Shown here piece by piece: positions 8,157 to 16,775 of a stretch of 17,730 bases of DNA. Every line of letters begins with the position of its first letter. Within the stretch, counting starts at the first letter, position 1. The DNA lies in contig PNLG01000041.1 of the NCBI GenBank assembly GCA_013822915.1, forward strand, positions 1 to 17,730. Reading direction: 5' to 3'. Origin of the DNA: Sphingomonas sp. Lineage in GTDB: Bacteria > Pseudomonadota > Alphaproteobacteria > Sphingomonadales > Sphingomonadaceae. Under the pieces are notes generated by a model that made no database searches, was not told the DNA's origin, and worked only from the letters and a program-made list of their open reading frames with translations. The position numbers and the translations under genes were made by a program.

Positions 8157-9631
8157 AGTCAGCGGTGGTGATCGGCGCCGGGTTCGGCGGCCTGGCGCTC
8201 GCCATCCGGCTGCAATCGGCGGGCGTACAGACAACGCTGGTCGAGGCGCGCGACAAGCCCGGCGGGCGCGCCTATGTGTGGGAAAAGGACGGGTTCGTGT
8301 TCGATGCCGGGCCGACCGTCATCACCGATCCGCCGTGCCTGCGCGAGCTATGGGCGTTGTCGGGCCGGTCGATGGACGATGACGTGACGCTCGCGCCCGT
8401 CATGCCCTTTTACCGGCTGAACTGGCCCGATGGCACCAATTTTGACTATTCGAATGACGAGCCGCAGCTGACTGCCGAAATCGCCAAGCTCGACCCCGCC
8501 GATGTCGATGGCTATCGCCGGTTCCTCGACTATTCAACCGGCGTTTATACGGAAGGGTATGAAAAGCTCGGCCATGTCGCCTTCCTCGACTTTGCATCAA
8601 TGATAAAGGCCGCGCCCAGCCTGATGAAATATCAGGCGTGGCGGTCGGTTTATTCGATCGTGTCTTCCTATGTGAAGCACCCGAAACTACGCGAAGCCTT
8701 GTCGTTTCACACGCTCCTCGTCGGGGGCAATCCGATGAAGACGAGCTCGATCTATGCGCTGATCCACAAGCTGGAGAAGGATGGCGGCGTCTGGTTCGCG
8801 ATGGGCGGCACCAACAAGCTGATCGCGGGCATGGTGACGCATTTCGAGCGGTTGGGCGGCGTGCTCCGGCTCGGCGATCCGGTGGCGTCGATCGACACGC
8901 TGGGCGACCGGGCAACCGGGGTGACCACCAAAAGCGGCTGGTCGATCACCGCCGATGCGGTTGCGAGCAATGCCGACATCATGCACAGCTATCGTGACCT
9001 GTTGAAGGGATCGCGCAGTGCCCAGCGCACCCGCGCTCGGCTGGAGCGCAAAAGCTATTCGCCGTCGCTGTTCGTGGTCCATTTCGGGGTCAAGGGAAGC
9101 TGGCCGGGCATTCCGCACCACATGATCCTGTTTGGGCCGCGCTATAAGGGGCTGCTCGACGATATTTACCAGCACGGCGTGCTGGCGGAGGATTTCTCGC
9201 TCTATCTCCACCACCCGACCGTCACCGATCCGTCGATGGCGCCAGAGGGGCATTCGACCTTTTACGTGCTGGCGCCCGTGCCGCATCAGGGCAAATTGCC
9301 GGTCGACTGGTCCGAAATCGGCCCGATCCTCGAAAAGCGCATCCTCGACGAGATTGGCAAGCGGCTGATCCCCGATATTCACGACCGCATCGTCACCAAA
9401 TTCCATTATGCGCCAAGCGATTTCAGCGCCGACCTGAACGCGCATCTCGGCAGTGCGTTCAGCCTGGAGCCGACCTTGCTGCAATCGGCCTATTTCCGGG
9501 TGCATAACCGCGACGATCACATCCCCAATCTCTATTTCGTCGGCGCAGGCACCCATCCCGGCGCGGGGATTCCGGGCGTGGTCGGGAGCGCCAAGGCAAC
9601 CGCGCGGATCATGCTGGAGGAGACGCGGTGA
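8153..9631 (+). CDS. crtI: Phytoene desaturase CrtI
   Basis: A CrtI-type FAD-dependent desaturase that carries phytoene through successive dehydrogenations to lycopene. The 492-residue chain (normal for CrtI) begins with VVIGAGFGGLALAIRL (FAD-binding) and EARDKPGGRAY. It has the family's GFVFDAGPTVITDP, SFHTLLVGGNPMKTSSIYALI and VASNADIMHSY blocks, and ends with NLYFVGAGTHPGAGIPGVVGSAKAT, the bacterial phytoene dehydrogenase C-terminal signature. The start codon overlaps the crtY stop (ATGA) and the stop overlaps the next gene's GTG, so translation is probably coupled along the operon. The number of desaturation steps (three or four) cannot be deduced, but the adjacent lycopene cyclase fits a four-step enzyme. 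Confidence 0.96.
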   Translation: MKSAVVIGAGFGGLALAIRLQSAGVQTTLVEARDKPGGRAYVWEKDGFVFDAGPTVITDPPCLRELWALSGRSMDDDVTLAPVMPFYRLNWPDGTNFDYSNDEPQLTAEIAKLDPADVDGYRRFLDYSTGVYTEGYEKLGHVAFLDFASMIKAAPSLMKYQAWRSVYSIVSSYVKHPKLREALSFHTLLVGGNPMKTSSIYALIHKLEKDGGVWFAMGGTNKLIAGMVTHFERLGGVLRLGDPVASIDTLGDRATGVTTKSGWSITADAVASNADIMHSYRDLLKGSRSAQRTRARLERKSYSPSLFVVHFGVKGSWPGIPHHMILFGPRYKGLLDDIYQHGVLAEDFSLYLHHPTVTDPSMAPEGHSTFYVLAPVPHQGKLPVDWSEIGPILEKRILDEIGKRLIPDIHDRIVTKFHYAPSDFSADLNAHLGSAFSLEPTLLQSAYFRVHNRDDHIPNLYFVGAGTHPGAGIPGVVGSAKATARIMLEETR

Positions 9632-10209
9632 GGCGCCTCGCCATTTATTGCGGCTCTGCCTCGCCTGCCGACCCGGTCTATATCGAAAGCGCGCGCGCCG
9701 TTGGCCGGGCGCTCGCCGAACGCGGGGTCGGCGTCGTCTATGGCGGGGGCAGGCTGGGGTTGATGGGGGCGATCGCCGACAGCGCGCGGGCGGCGGGCGG
9801 CGAAGTGATCGGCATCATCCCGCAGGCGCTGGTCGATGCCGAAGTCGCGCACCGCGGCCTCACCGAACTGCATGTCTGCCGCACGATGCACGAGCGCAAA
9901 CAGGCGTTTACCGATTTGTCCGACGGGTTCGTCACCCTGCCCGGCGGCACCGGCACGATGGACGAATTATGGGAAGCGCTGAGCTGGGCGCAGCTTGGCT
10001 ATCACGCCAAACCCGTCGGCGTGCTCAACATCGCCGGTTTCTATGACGGGTTGATCGCCTTTGCCGAAAAAATGGGCGAAGTCGGTTTTATCCGGCCGCA
10101 ACACCGGGGGCTGATGATTGTCGCCGACACGCTCGACACACTGCTCGACCGGATGGCACGCGCGGCCCCGATCACCACGATCCAGCAAATCGGCGCGCGC
10201 GACTTGTGA
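9628..10209 (+). CDS. LOG family protein (TIGR00730-type nucleotide phosphoribohydrolase)
   Basis: A 193-residue Rossmann-like protein with the LOG hallmarks VYGGGRLGLMG (37-47), MHERK (87-91) and LPGGTGTMDELWE (104-116; the PGGxGTxxE catalytic motif is intact). LOG enzymes cleave the ribose-5'-phosphate from nucleoside monophosphates, including isopentenyl-AMP, releasing free cytokinin bases; many bacterial members act on AMP or other nucleotides. GTG 9628 is the start, because it overlaps the crtI TGA (GTGA) and gives the normal MRRLAIYCGSAS N-terminus. Its own stop overlaps the crtB GTG in the same way. It is thus embedded in the carotenoid operon, which is unusual for a housekeeping-like enzyme; no direct role in carotenoid synthesis is known to me. 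Confidence 0.93.
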   Translation: MRRLAIYCGSASPADPVYIESARAVGRALAERGVGVVYGGGRLGLMGAIADSARAAGGEVIGIIPQALVDAEVAHRGLTELHVCRTMHERKQAFTDLSDGFVTLPGGTGTMDELWEALSWAQLGYHAKPVGVLNIAGFYDGLIAFAEKMGEVGFIRPQHRGLMIVADTLDTLLDRMARAAPITTIQQIGARDL

Positions 10210-11150
10210 CACGCGAGGCGGTTGTCGAGACAGCGCGGCAATCGATCGCGCGCGGATCGAAAAGCTTTGCCGCCGCCTCCACCCTGTTTGCAAAGCCGGT
10301 GCGGGAGCGGGCGTGGCTGCTCTATAGCTGGTGCCGCGCGTGCGACGATATCGCCGATGGGCAGGTCCATGGCCACGGAATGACGGTTGTGGCCGACCCG
10401 CAGGCGCGGCTGGCGCGGATGGCGCGACTGACCGAGCGCGCGCTGGCCGGCGAGGCAACCGGCGAGGCACCGTTCGACGCACTGCGCATCGTGGCTGCCG
10501 AAACCGGCCTGCCGCACGGCTTTGTGCGCGATCACATCGCCGGATTCGCGCTCGATGCCGAGGGGTGGCGGCCGCAGACCGAGGCGGACTTGCTGCGCTA
10601 TTGCTATCATGTCGCGGGCGTTGTCGGGTGCATGATGGCCGTCGTGATGGGCGTGGACCCGGCTGACCAGGACACGCTTGACCGCGCATGCGACCTTGGC
10701 CTTGCGTTTCAGCTCGCCAATATCGCGCGCGACGTGGGGGAGGATGCAGGCGTTGGCCGCTGCTACCTGCCGACCGACTGGCTGGCGGAGGCGAGCATCG
10801 CGCCGTCTGATGTGATGGCCCCTGCGCACCGGCGGGCGCTGACCGCCATCGTCGCCCGGCTGACCACCCTTGCCGCCAGTTTTGAGACAAGCGCGCGACG
10901 CGGCACCACGGCACTCGATTTCCGCTCGGCCTGGGCAGTGCTCGCGGCGGCCAAAATCTATGGCGATATCGGCCGCAAAGTCGCCGCGCGGGGGGGCGGC
11001 GCGTGGGACGCTCGGGTCATGACATCAGCGGCGGAAAAGGTCGGCGCAGTCGCGCTGGCGGGCGCGCAGGCAAGCGCGCGTCGCTGGCTTTATCGCGGAT
11101 CGCGCTTGGCATCCCCAGTCCTATGGTCACGCCCCCGCCACGCGGCATAG
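10206..11150 (+). CDS. crtB: Phytoene synthase CrtB
   Basis: Joins two geranylgeranyl diphosphates head to head to make phytoene, the committed step of the pathway. The 314-residue protein has RGSKSFAAAS near the start, the first aspartate-rich motif DDIAD (47-51), and the second, DVGED (176-180), inside AFQLANIARDVGEDAGVGRCYLP; these bind the Mg-diphosphates. GTG 10206 overlaps the LOG stop (GTGA). The order of the operon (cyclase, desaturase, LOG, synthase) and the absence of crtE mean the GGPP supply is encoded elsewhere. The C-terminal end is rich in R and S and not strongly conserved. Confidence 0.95.
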   Translation: MTREAVVETARQSIARGSKSFAAASTLFAKPVRERAWLLYSWCRACDDIADGQVHGHGMTVVADPQARLARMARLTERALAGEATGEAPFDALRIVAAETGLPHGFVRDHIAGFALDAEGWRPQTEADLLRYCYHVAGVVGCMMAVVMGVDPADQDTLDRACDLGLAFQLANIARDVGEDAGVGRCYLPTDWLAEASIAPSDVMAPAHRRALTAIVARLTTLAASFETSARRGTTALDFRSAWAVLAAAKIYGDIGRKVAARGGGAWDARVMTSAAEKVGAVALAGAQASARRWLYRGSRLASPVLWSRPRHAA

Positions 11151-11237
11151 GTCGGGCGCAAACGCCGTTAATGCCGGATCAACGCTAAATCATTCGAATT
11201 CGGTGAAGATTGCCGGGTTAATGCGTCATCCTTAGTC

Positions 11238-11627
11238 GTGCTTAGGATTCCCCCCTTGTCCACCTCACCCCCGCCCGCCCCACGCCGGATGATGCGAAAT
11301 TATGTCGCAAACCGCCCCCCGGTGCTGGCGGCGTTGCTGCGCCGGCGCGCGCAGGCGGCGGCGGCCGGACTGAGCGATCTGGAGGCGATGCTGCGGCGTC
11401 AGATCCGCGATTCACTGCCCCTCCAAAGCGGATCAGCCGATGGCGACCGGTATCCTCATCGCGCGCCCGATGCAGCGTTGGCGGCCCGCCGCGTGATGTT
11501 CAGCACGATGGAGGGGCTTGAGCGCGATTGGGGAAAAATGGCAGCAGTCGCCCCCCGAACCGCCGCACCCACCCCGCTCCCCACCAACACCGAACGAGCG
11601 CGCTCACTGGCGTTGTTCAGCGCCTGA
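11238..11627 (+). CDS. Hypothetical small helical protein
   Basis: Up to 129 residues, unknown family. The middle is basic and helical (around RNYVANRPPVLAALLRRRAQAAAAG and LEAMLRRQIRDSL), the ends are rich in proline and alanine, and no signal peptide, membrane segment or catalytic motif is visible. The start is unclear: GTG 11238 gives the longest version; TTG 11256 has AGGA eight bases upstream; ATG 11289 would give MMRNYV. Codon use matches the surrounding high-GC genes, which mildly supports a real gene. It lies 87 bases after crtB on the same strand, possibly the operon tail. The gap contains two GTTAATGC copies and a CGAATTCG palindrome that I cannot interpret. Confidence 0.45.
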   Translation: MLRIPPLSTSPPPAPRRMMRNYVANRPPVLAALLRRRAQAAAAGLSDLEAMLRRQIRDSLPLQSGSADGDRYPHRAPDAALAARRVMFSTMEGLERDWGKMAAVAPRTAAPTPLPTNTERARSLALFSA

Positions 11628-11690
11628 CAGGGGTTCAGCGCCTCGCGGGGCGCATGGTCATACGGGGCTTTGACGCGCGGCGCTGACCCC
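11615..11690 (+). repeat. Inverted repeat with an extra direct copy of one arm
   Basis: GGGGTTCAGCGCC (11630-11642) faces GGCGCTGACCCC (11679-11690), complementary over 12 bases with one bulged T, across a 36-base loop. The left arm's GTTCAGCGCCT also occurs as a direct copy at 11615-11625, inside the end of the hypothetical gene. RNA from this region could fold two ways. There is no T-run, so it is not a textbook terminator. It sits just before the Atm1-type ABC gene. Confidence 0.5.
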
Positions 11691-11704
11691 CTACATGGCA
11701 CAGG

Positions 11705-13528
11705 ATGCCGCCTGTGCCCCCGCCACCGCCGAACCGCGCCGAACCGCCGCTCTGGCCGATGGTGCGGCGCTTCCTGCCTTATCTCTGGCCAAAGGATCAG
11801 CCCGCGCTGCGGGTGCGGATCGTCATCGCGCTGTTGCTGATCATCGCGTCCAAAATCGTGCAGGTTTATGGTGCTCCTTTTGCGCTACAGGGCGTTGTCA
11901 ACGACATGGCAAAAGGCGACCGGGGTGCGACGGCGCTGATCCTTGCGCTGGTGGTCGGCTATGCAGCAGCGCGCTTTGGCAGCGTGTTGTTCGACAATCT
12001 GCGCAATGCGGTGTTCGAACGGGTTGGGCAGGACGCGACCCGGCGGCTGGCGGCGGACGTATTTCGCCATCTCCACCGGCTTTCGCTGCGCTTTCACCTC
12101 GAACGGCGCACCGGTGCTGTCACCAAAGTTGTCGAGCGCGGGACCAAGAGCATCGACGTCATGCTCTATTTCCTGCTGTTCAACATTGCGCCGACTCTGC
12201 TCGAACTGGCGCTGGTGCTGCATATTTTCGGGACGAGCTTTGGCGGCTGGCTGGTCGCGGCGACGGTGGTGATGGTGGTCATCTATATCGGCTTTACGCG
12301 CGTGGTGACCGATTGGCGCAATGCCCTGCGCGCGCAGATGAACGATCTCGACACGGGTGCGGTTGCGCATGCGGTCGATTCGCTGCTCAATTTCGAAACA
12401 GTCAAATATTTCGGCGCCGAAGCGCGCGAGGCGGAACGCTATGACAAGGCGATGGCCGCCTATGCGACCGCGGCGGTGCGCAACCAGAATTCGCTGGCCT
12501 GGCTCAATATCGGCCAGTCACTCATCACCAATATCATGATGGCGCTGGGCATGGGGCTGGTGGTGTGGGGGTGGAGCCGGGGGGAGTTTAACGCTGGCAA
12601 TGTCGTGCTCGTCTCGACCCTGCTCGCGCAATTGTTCCGCCCGCTCGACCTGCTCGGCATGGTTTACCGCACCATCCGGCAGGGTGTGGTTGATATGTCG
12701 GCGATGTTCGACCTGATCGACGCGCCCGCTGAAGTGGTGGATGCCCCCGGCGCGCGCGACCTGATCGTCAGCACCGGGCATGTCCGGTTCGAAAATGTGG
12801 TTTTCGATTACGACCCGGAGCGGCGCATCCTGAAAGGGATCGACCTCGATATTCCGGCGGGCGGGACGCTGGCAGTGGTCGGGCCGTCGGGCGCGGGCAA
12901 ATCGACGCTCGCGCGGCTGCTCTACCGATTTTACGACGTGTCGGGCGGGCGCATCACCATCGACGGGCAGGATATCGCGCAGGTAACACAGGCGTCGCTC
13001 CGCGCGTCCATCGGCATCGTGCCGCAGGACACGGTGCTGTTCAACGACACCATCGGCTATAACATCGCCTATGGCCGGGAGGGGGCTAACCAGGCCGAGG
13101 TCGAGCAGGCGGCGCGCGGCGCGGCCATCGCCGACTTCATCGCCGCGCAGCCCGGCGGCTATGACGCGCGTGTCGGTGAGCGCGGGCTGAAACTGTCGGG
13201 CGGCGAGAAACAGCGGATCGCGATTGCGCGCACCCTGCTCAAAAACCCGCCGATCCTGATTCTGGATGAAGCGACCAGCGCGCTCGACAGCCGGACCGAG
13301 GGCGAGATTCAAGCAACGCTCGACACCATTGCCAAGCGTCAGACCACGATCGTGATCGCCCACCGCTTGTCCACCGTCGTCAATGCCGACGAGATTGTTG
13401 TGCTGGACGCAGGCGAAGTGCGCGAACGCGGCACCCATGCAGCGCTACTGCGGCGCGGTGGGCTCTATGCCGAAATGTGGAACCGCCAGGCGCAGGAACG
13501 GGCCGAGGAAACGCTGGCGGCGGAATAA
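11705..13528 (+). CDS. Atm1-type ABC exporter (ABCB7/HMT1-like heavy-metal/glutathione transporter)
   Basis: A 607-residue fused half-transporter. The membrane domain (about residues 30-330) has six predicted helices and carries the Atm1 hallmarks NFETVKYFGAEAREAERYD and NQNSLAWLNIGQSLITN. The ATPase domain has Walker A GPSGAGKS (393-400), a Q-loop after IVPQD, the signature LSGGEKQR (497-504), Walker B ILILDEATSALD (517-528) and the switch histidine in AHRLST. Homologues in mitochondria and in Novosphingobium export glutathione-linked or metallated-glutathione compounds and help in iron-sulfur or metal homeostasis; this is known of the family. ATG 11705 has no distinct ribosome site, and an internal ATG at 11759 would shorten it by 18 residues. 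It converges with the gene at 13541 with only 12 bases between. Confidence 0.93.
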   Translation: MPPVPPPPPNRAEPPLWPMVRRFLPYLWPKDQPALRVRIVIALLLIIASKIVQVYGAPFALQGVVNDMAKGDRGATALILALVVGYAAARFGSVLFDNLRNAVFERVGQDATRRLAADVFRHLHRLSLRFHLERRTGAVTKVVERGTKSIDVMLYFLLFNIAPTLLELALVLHIFGTSFGGWLVAATVVMVVIYIGFTRVVTDWRNALRAQMNDLDTGAVAHAVDSLLNFETVKYFGAEAREAERYDKAMAAYATAAVRNQNSLAWLNIGQSLITNIMMALGMGLVVWGWSRGEFNAGNVVLVSTLLAQLFRPLDLLGMVYRTIRQGVVDMSAMFDLIDAPAEVVDAPGARDLIVSTGHVRFENVVFDYDPERRILKGIDLDIPAGGTLAVVGPSGAGKSTLARLLYRFYDVSGGRITIDGQDIAQVTQASLRASIGIVPQDTVLFNDTIGYNIAYGREGANQAEVEQAARGAAIADFIAAQPGGYDARVGERGLKLSGGEKQRIAIARTLLKNPPILILDEATSALDSRTEGEIQATLDTIAKRQTTIVIAHRLSTVVNADEIVVLDAGEVRERGTHAALLRRGGLYAEMWNRQAQERAEETLAAE

Positions 13529-13540
13529 CTGCGTTCCCGT

Positions 13541-14431
13541 TCAGGCACAGCTCAGCCGGATCACCTTGGCCGGTTTGTCAAACACGATCGTCGAACAGCG
13601 CGCCAGCGCGTCGCGCCCGATGATCAGGACATCGCGCCGCTTTGCCCCGCCCTTGGCGGTGACGACGACTTCTTCGGGATCGGCATCGGCATCGGCGATC
13701 CCGGCGACCGACCCGCTGTCGCCGATCCGCACGGGCACGCTGTCGAAACTGAGCGGGCCGAGGACGAACGGCCGCGCCAGCCGCAGCGTGCGGACCGGCC
13801 GCTCGATGCCGAACGCGACTTCAGCCCGGCCTGTCGCCCCCGCCAACTGCCCGCCATAGGCCGCCGCAAGCGCGCTGCCCGCGCCGGCGGTGGCGAGCGT
13901 GCGCTCATGTTGCGGGTCGAACAACACGCTCACCTCGCGCCCCGCCACCGTGACCCGGCTGTAAGTTGGTTGAAACGGTCTTTGCACCAGCGGGAGCGTG
14001 ATGGTGCGCTCGCCCGGTTGGGCGGCACGCAGTTCAAAGCGGATGACGGATGCAGGCAAGCCCCCCGGCCCCATCGCGCCATCGCCCTGCGCCTCATAGC
14101 GGCGGTCAAACCACACGACGCGGCGACGAAACGTCATGGTGCCAAAGTCGAGCCGCGTCACACTGGTCTTGCCGCCGACCTTGACCGGCCCAACTTTGAC
14201 CGCAAAGCCGAACAGGCCGCCTTTCAGCCCGATGCTTTGCGCAAAATCGGGGTTGAGCGTCGGCGCAGCGGGCGCCCAGGGCGTGATGCGGATGCGCGCC
14301 GCTTTACCGCCGACGATTATGTCCATCAAGCCATCGCCACGCACCACCATGGGCGCCACCGGCTTGGCGGCGCCGGCCAACATCAGCAGCGCGGGCAACG
14401 CGATGACGGTTCGAATCAACGGAGTCGACAT
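13541..14431 (-). CDS. Exported protein, possibly a degenerate retropepsin-like aspartic protease fold
   Basis: 296 residues with a Sec signal peptide (RTVIALPALLMLAGAAKP). The C-terminal DVLIIGRDALARCSTIVFDKPAKVIRL resembles the closing strand of bacterial retropepsin-like proteins, where IIGrD.L is followed by an fD...i.l strand. In the expected active-site place the sequence reads VLFDPQHERTLA, not D-T/S-G, and the first half likewise lacks a DTG. If the fold call is right, the protein is probably not a working protease. The ribosome site AAAGGA lies eight bases before ATG 14431. It diverges from recQ and converges on the ABC exporter, so it is probably its own transcription unit. The family call is an inference from pattern memory; the exported nature is well supported. 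Confidence 0.7.
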   Translation of the reverse strand: MSTPLIRTVIALPALLMLAGAAKPVAPMVVRGDGLMDIIVGGKAARIRITPWAPAAPTLNPDFAQSIGLKGGLFGFAVKVGPVKVGGKTSVTRLDFGTMTFRRRVVWFDRRYEAQGDGAMGPGGLPASVIRFELRAAQPGERTITLPLVQRPFQPTYSRVTVAGREVSVLFDPQHERTLATAGAGSALAAAYGGQLAGATGRAEVAFGIERPVRTLRLARPFVLGPLSFDSVPVRIGDSGSVAGIADADADPEEVVVTAKGGAKRRDVLIIGRDALARCSTIVFDKPAKVIRLSCA

Positions 14432-14572
14432 GGCCTACATCCTTTGCGCGTGCCAGCGGTACGTCACCTATTGACCGCGACAAGGTGGCCAAAGCAAGGC
14501 CGCCGGGCCGCAATGCGAAGTGGGCGCAACGCGGCTCGACACCGGGGCCAAGCAGCGGTTAAGCGCGGGCGC

Positions 14573-16342
14573 GTGATCGATCCGCTCCCCATTTTGCAAC
14601 ACACCTTTGGCTTTCCCGACTTCCGCGGCGTCCAGCGCGCGGTGGTCGACCGGGTGATGGCGGGCGCCAATACGCTGGCGGTGATGCCGACGGGGGCGGG
14701 CAAGTCATTATGCTATCAATTGCCCGCCATCGCGCTACCGGGCACCTGTGTCGTCGTGTCGCCGCTGATCGCGTTGATGCACGATCAACTTCGTGCCGCG
14801 CAAGCCGTCGGCATCCGCGCCGCGACACTCACGTCGGTGGATAGCAATCAGGCAGAGACGGTGGCGCGGTTTCGCAAAGGGGCGCTCGATCTGCTCTATG
14901 TCGCGCCCGAACGCGCATCGAACGACGCATTTCGCAGCCTGCTCGCCAGTGCGCCGCTTGCGCTGTTCGCGATTGATGAGGCGCACTGCGTCAGCGAATG
15001 GGGGCATGATTTCCGCCCTGATTACCGGTTGTTGCGGCCTTTGCTCGACCGGTTTGCGGCGGTGCCCCGGCTTGCGCTGACCGCGACTGCCGATGCGCAT
15101 ACCCGCGCCGACATATTGGATCAGCTCGGCATTCCCGCCGACGGGTTAGTGATTGCCGGGTTCGACCGGCCCAATATCCGCTATGCGATTACCGCGCGCG
15201 CAACCATTGGCGCGCAGCTTGCCGCGCTGACTCGCGCAGTGCCCGGACCGGGGATTGTCTATGCCCAGACGCGCGCGGCGACCGAGCGGCTAGCCGCACA
15301 GCTTGCCCAAACGGGCCGTCCGACCCGCGCTTATCATGCCGGACTCGATCCGGTGGTGCGCGCGCGCAATCAGGCCGATTTCGTCGCATCCGAAGACATG
15401 GTGATGTGCGCGACGATCGCCTTTGGCATGGGGATTGACAAGCCCGATGTCCGCTTTGTCGCCCATGCCGGGCTGCCCAAATCGGTTGAGGCCTATTATC
15501 AGGAAACCGGCCGTGCCGGGCGCGACGGCGACTCCGCGCAGGCGCATCTGTTCTGGGGTGCTGAGGATTGGGCACAAGCGTGGCGCCGGGTCAGCGAGGT
15601 CGACGCCGACCGCCAGCGAGCCGAGCGCGCGCGGCTGAACGCGTTGCAAGCGCTGGTCGAAGCGCCGGGGTGCCGCCGCGCCATTTTGCTGCGTCACTTC
15701 GGCGAGGAGCCGCCCAAGACTTGCGGCAATTGCGACAATTGCCTGAACCGCCCGGCGATGTTCGACGCGACCGAATTGGCGCGCAAATTCCTGTCGGCCG
15801 TCTATCGCACCGGGCAGAGTTTTGGCGCGGCGCATATCGAAAAAGTGCTGACGGGTGCGCTTGATGACCGTGTGAGGACGCTCGGCCATGACCGGCTGAG
15901 CGTGTTTGGCATTGTCGCGGGCGAGGACGCCAAGCTCCTCAAGCCCTTGTCGCGCACGCTCCAGGCGCGCGGGATGGTGACCCCCACCGAACATGGCGGG
16001 TTGCAGCTCAGCGAGCGGGCGCGCGCCGTGCTGAAGGGGGAGGAAGCGGTGGAGATGGTCGCCCCGCCCCCGGCCCGCTCCCCCGCCCACCGGCGGTTGC
16101 GGGAGCGCGCAGACAACCTGCCCGACGATCCACTGTTCGACGCGCTTCGCGCCAAGCGGCGGGAGTTGGCGCAGGCGGCCAATGTGCCGCCCTATGTCAT
16201 CTTCCACGACGCGGTGCTGCGCGATATGGCGCGACTGAAACCCAAAAACCGTGCCGCGCTCGCGCAGATCAGCGGGATCGGCGCGCGCAAGATGGAAGCT
16301 TATGGTGATGCCTTCTTGTCGGTGATCCACGAAGCGGGCTAA
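14573..16342 (+). CDS. recQ: ATP-dependent DNA helicase RecQ
   Basis: A 589-residue superfamily 2 helicase that unwinds forks, D-loops and recombination intermediates 3' to 5'. Visible parts: Walker A MPTGAGKS (38-45), SPLIALMHDQ, DEAH (135-138) followed by the RecQ-specific CVSEWGHDFRPDY aromatic loop, LTATADA, and QETGRAGRDG (310-319). The zinc site has C367 and CGNCDNC (384-390). A winged-helix region follows, then an HRDC domain from about residue 515 to the end, after a proline-rich linker. Upstream in-frame residues look like shadow sequence. GTG 14573 fits the family's short N-terminus, while ATG 14513 would add 20 arginine-rich residues. The 141-base region before it is shared with the divergent exported gene; I see no clear promoter. 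Confidence 0.95.
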   Translation: MIDPLPILQHTFGFPDFRGVQRAVVDRVMAGANTLAVMPTGAGKSLCYQLPAIALPGTCVVVSPLIALMHDQLRAAQAVGIRAATLTSVDSNQAETVARFRKGALDLLYVAPERASNDAFRSLLASAPLALFAIDEAHCVSEWGHDFRPDYRLLRPLLDRFAAVPRLALTATADAHTRADILDQLGIPADGLVIAGFDRPNIRYAITARATIGAQLAALTRAVPGPGIVYAQTRAATERLAAQLAQTGRPTRAYHAGLDPVVRARNQADFVASEDMVMCATIAFGMGIDKPDVRFVAHAGLPKSVEAYYQETGRAGRDGDSAQAHLFWGAEDWAQAWRRVSEVDADRQRAERARLNALQALVEAPGCRRAILLRHFGEEPPKTCGNCDNCLNRPAMFDATELARKFLSAVYRTGQSFGAAHIEKVLTGALDDRVRTLGHDRLSVFGIVAGEDAKLLKPLSRTLQARGMVTPTEHGGLQLSERARAVLKGEEAVEMVAPPPARSPAHRRLRERADNLPDDPLFDALRAKRRELAQAANVPPYVIFHDAVLRDMARLKPKNRAALAQISGIGARKMEAYGDAFLSVIHEAG

Positions 16343-16352
16343 GCTTCGCCAC

Positions 16353-16775
16353 ATGATTGCACCGCTTGACCCCAATTTCGCTGTTGCACCGCAAATCTCG
16401 CCCGCCGACGTCACAGACATCGCGCGTGCGGGCTATCGCACGATCATCAACAACCGCCCTGACGGGGAGCAGCCCGGCCAGCCGGACGGTGCAGCGATCC
16501 GCCGCGTCGCAGAGACACTCGGCCTTGGCTATGTCGAAATTCCGATCACGCACGCCGGGTTTTCGCATCCGCAGATCGACGCGATGTCAACGGCCATGGC
16601 GGATGGCCCGGTGCTCGCCTTTTGCCGATCGGGCACGCGCAGTTGCATGCTCTGGGCGCTTGCCAGTGCAAAGGCAGGCGAAGACCCGGCGGCATTGTTC
16701 GAAAAGGCGGCGGCGGTCGGATATGACCTGACCCCGCTAGGCGGCATGTTGCAGGCGCTGGCGGGCGGGCGATAA
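16353..16775 (+). CDS. DUF442/TIGR01244 family phosphatase- or sulfurtransferase-like protein
   Basis: 140 residues. The family pattern is clear: IINNRPDGEQPGQPD near residue 30-45, YVEIPITHAGF at 60-70, and the active-site loop AFCRSGTRS around C91 with an arginine five residues later. The same domain forms the N-terminal part of Blh-type proteins and is related to dual-specificity phosphatases and rhodaneses. Its substrate is not established, and annotations as phosphatase or sulfur transferase are by fold. It starts ten bases after recQ ends, and its TAA shares a base with the ATG of the next gene (TAATG), so the two are likely translated together. Confidence 0.85.
   Translation: MIAPLDPNFAVAPQISPADVTDIARAGYRTIINNRPDGEQPGQPDGAAIRRVAETLGLGYVEIPITHAGFSHPQIDAMSTAMADGPVLAFCRSGTRSCMLWALASAKAGEDPAALFEKAAAVGYDLTPLGGMLQALAGGR

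Noticed and set aside
6798..8234. Minus-strand open frame continuing upstream of the desaturase across crtY
   Set aside because: The part beyond ATG 6797 is antisense to crtY and rich in R, A and G; the conserved desaturase sequence starts only near 6797.
8687..9556. A 289-codon minus-strand frame opposite crtI
   Set aside because: It is fully covered by crtI, has no family resemblance, and is explained by GC-rich third positions.
13907..14572. N-terminal extension of recQ over the exported protein gene
   Set aside because: The residues before the GTG at 14573 do not match RecQ, and most lie antisense to a gene with a signal peptide and ribosome site.
14432..14572. TTGACC near 14472 as a -35 box for recQ
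   Set aside because: No acceptable -10 box lies 16-18 bases downstream.
15290..16420. A 376-codon minus-strand frame opposite recQ
   Set aside because: RecQ on the plus strand is strongly supported by its motifs; the antisense frame has none.
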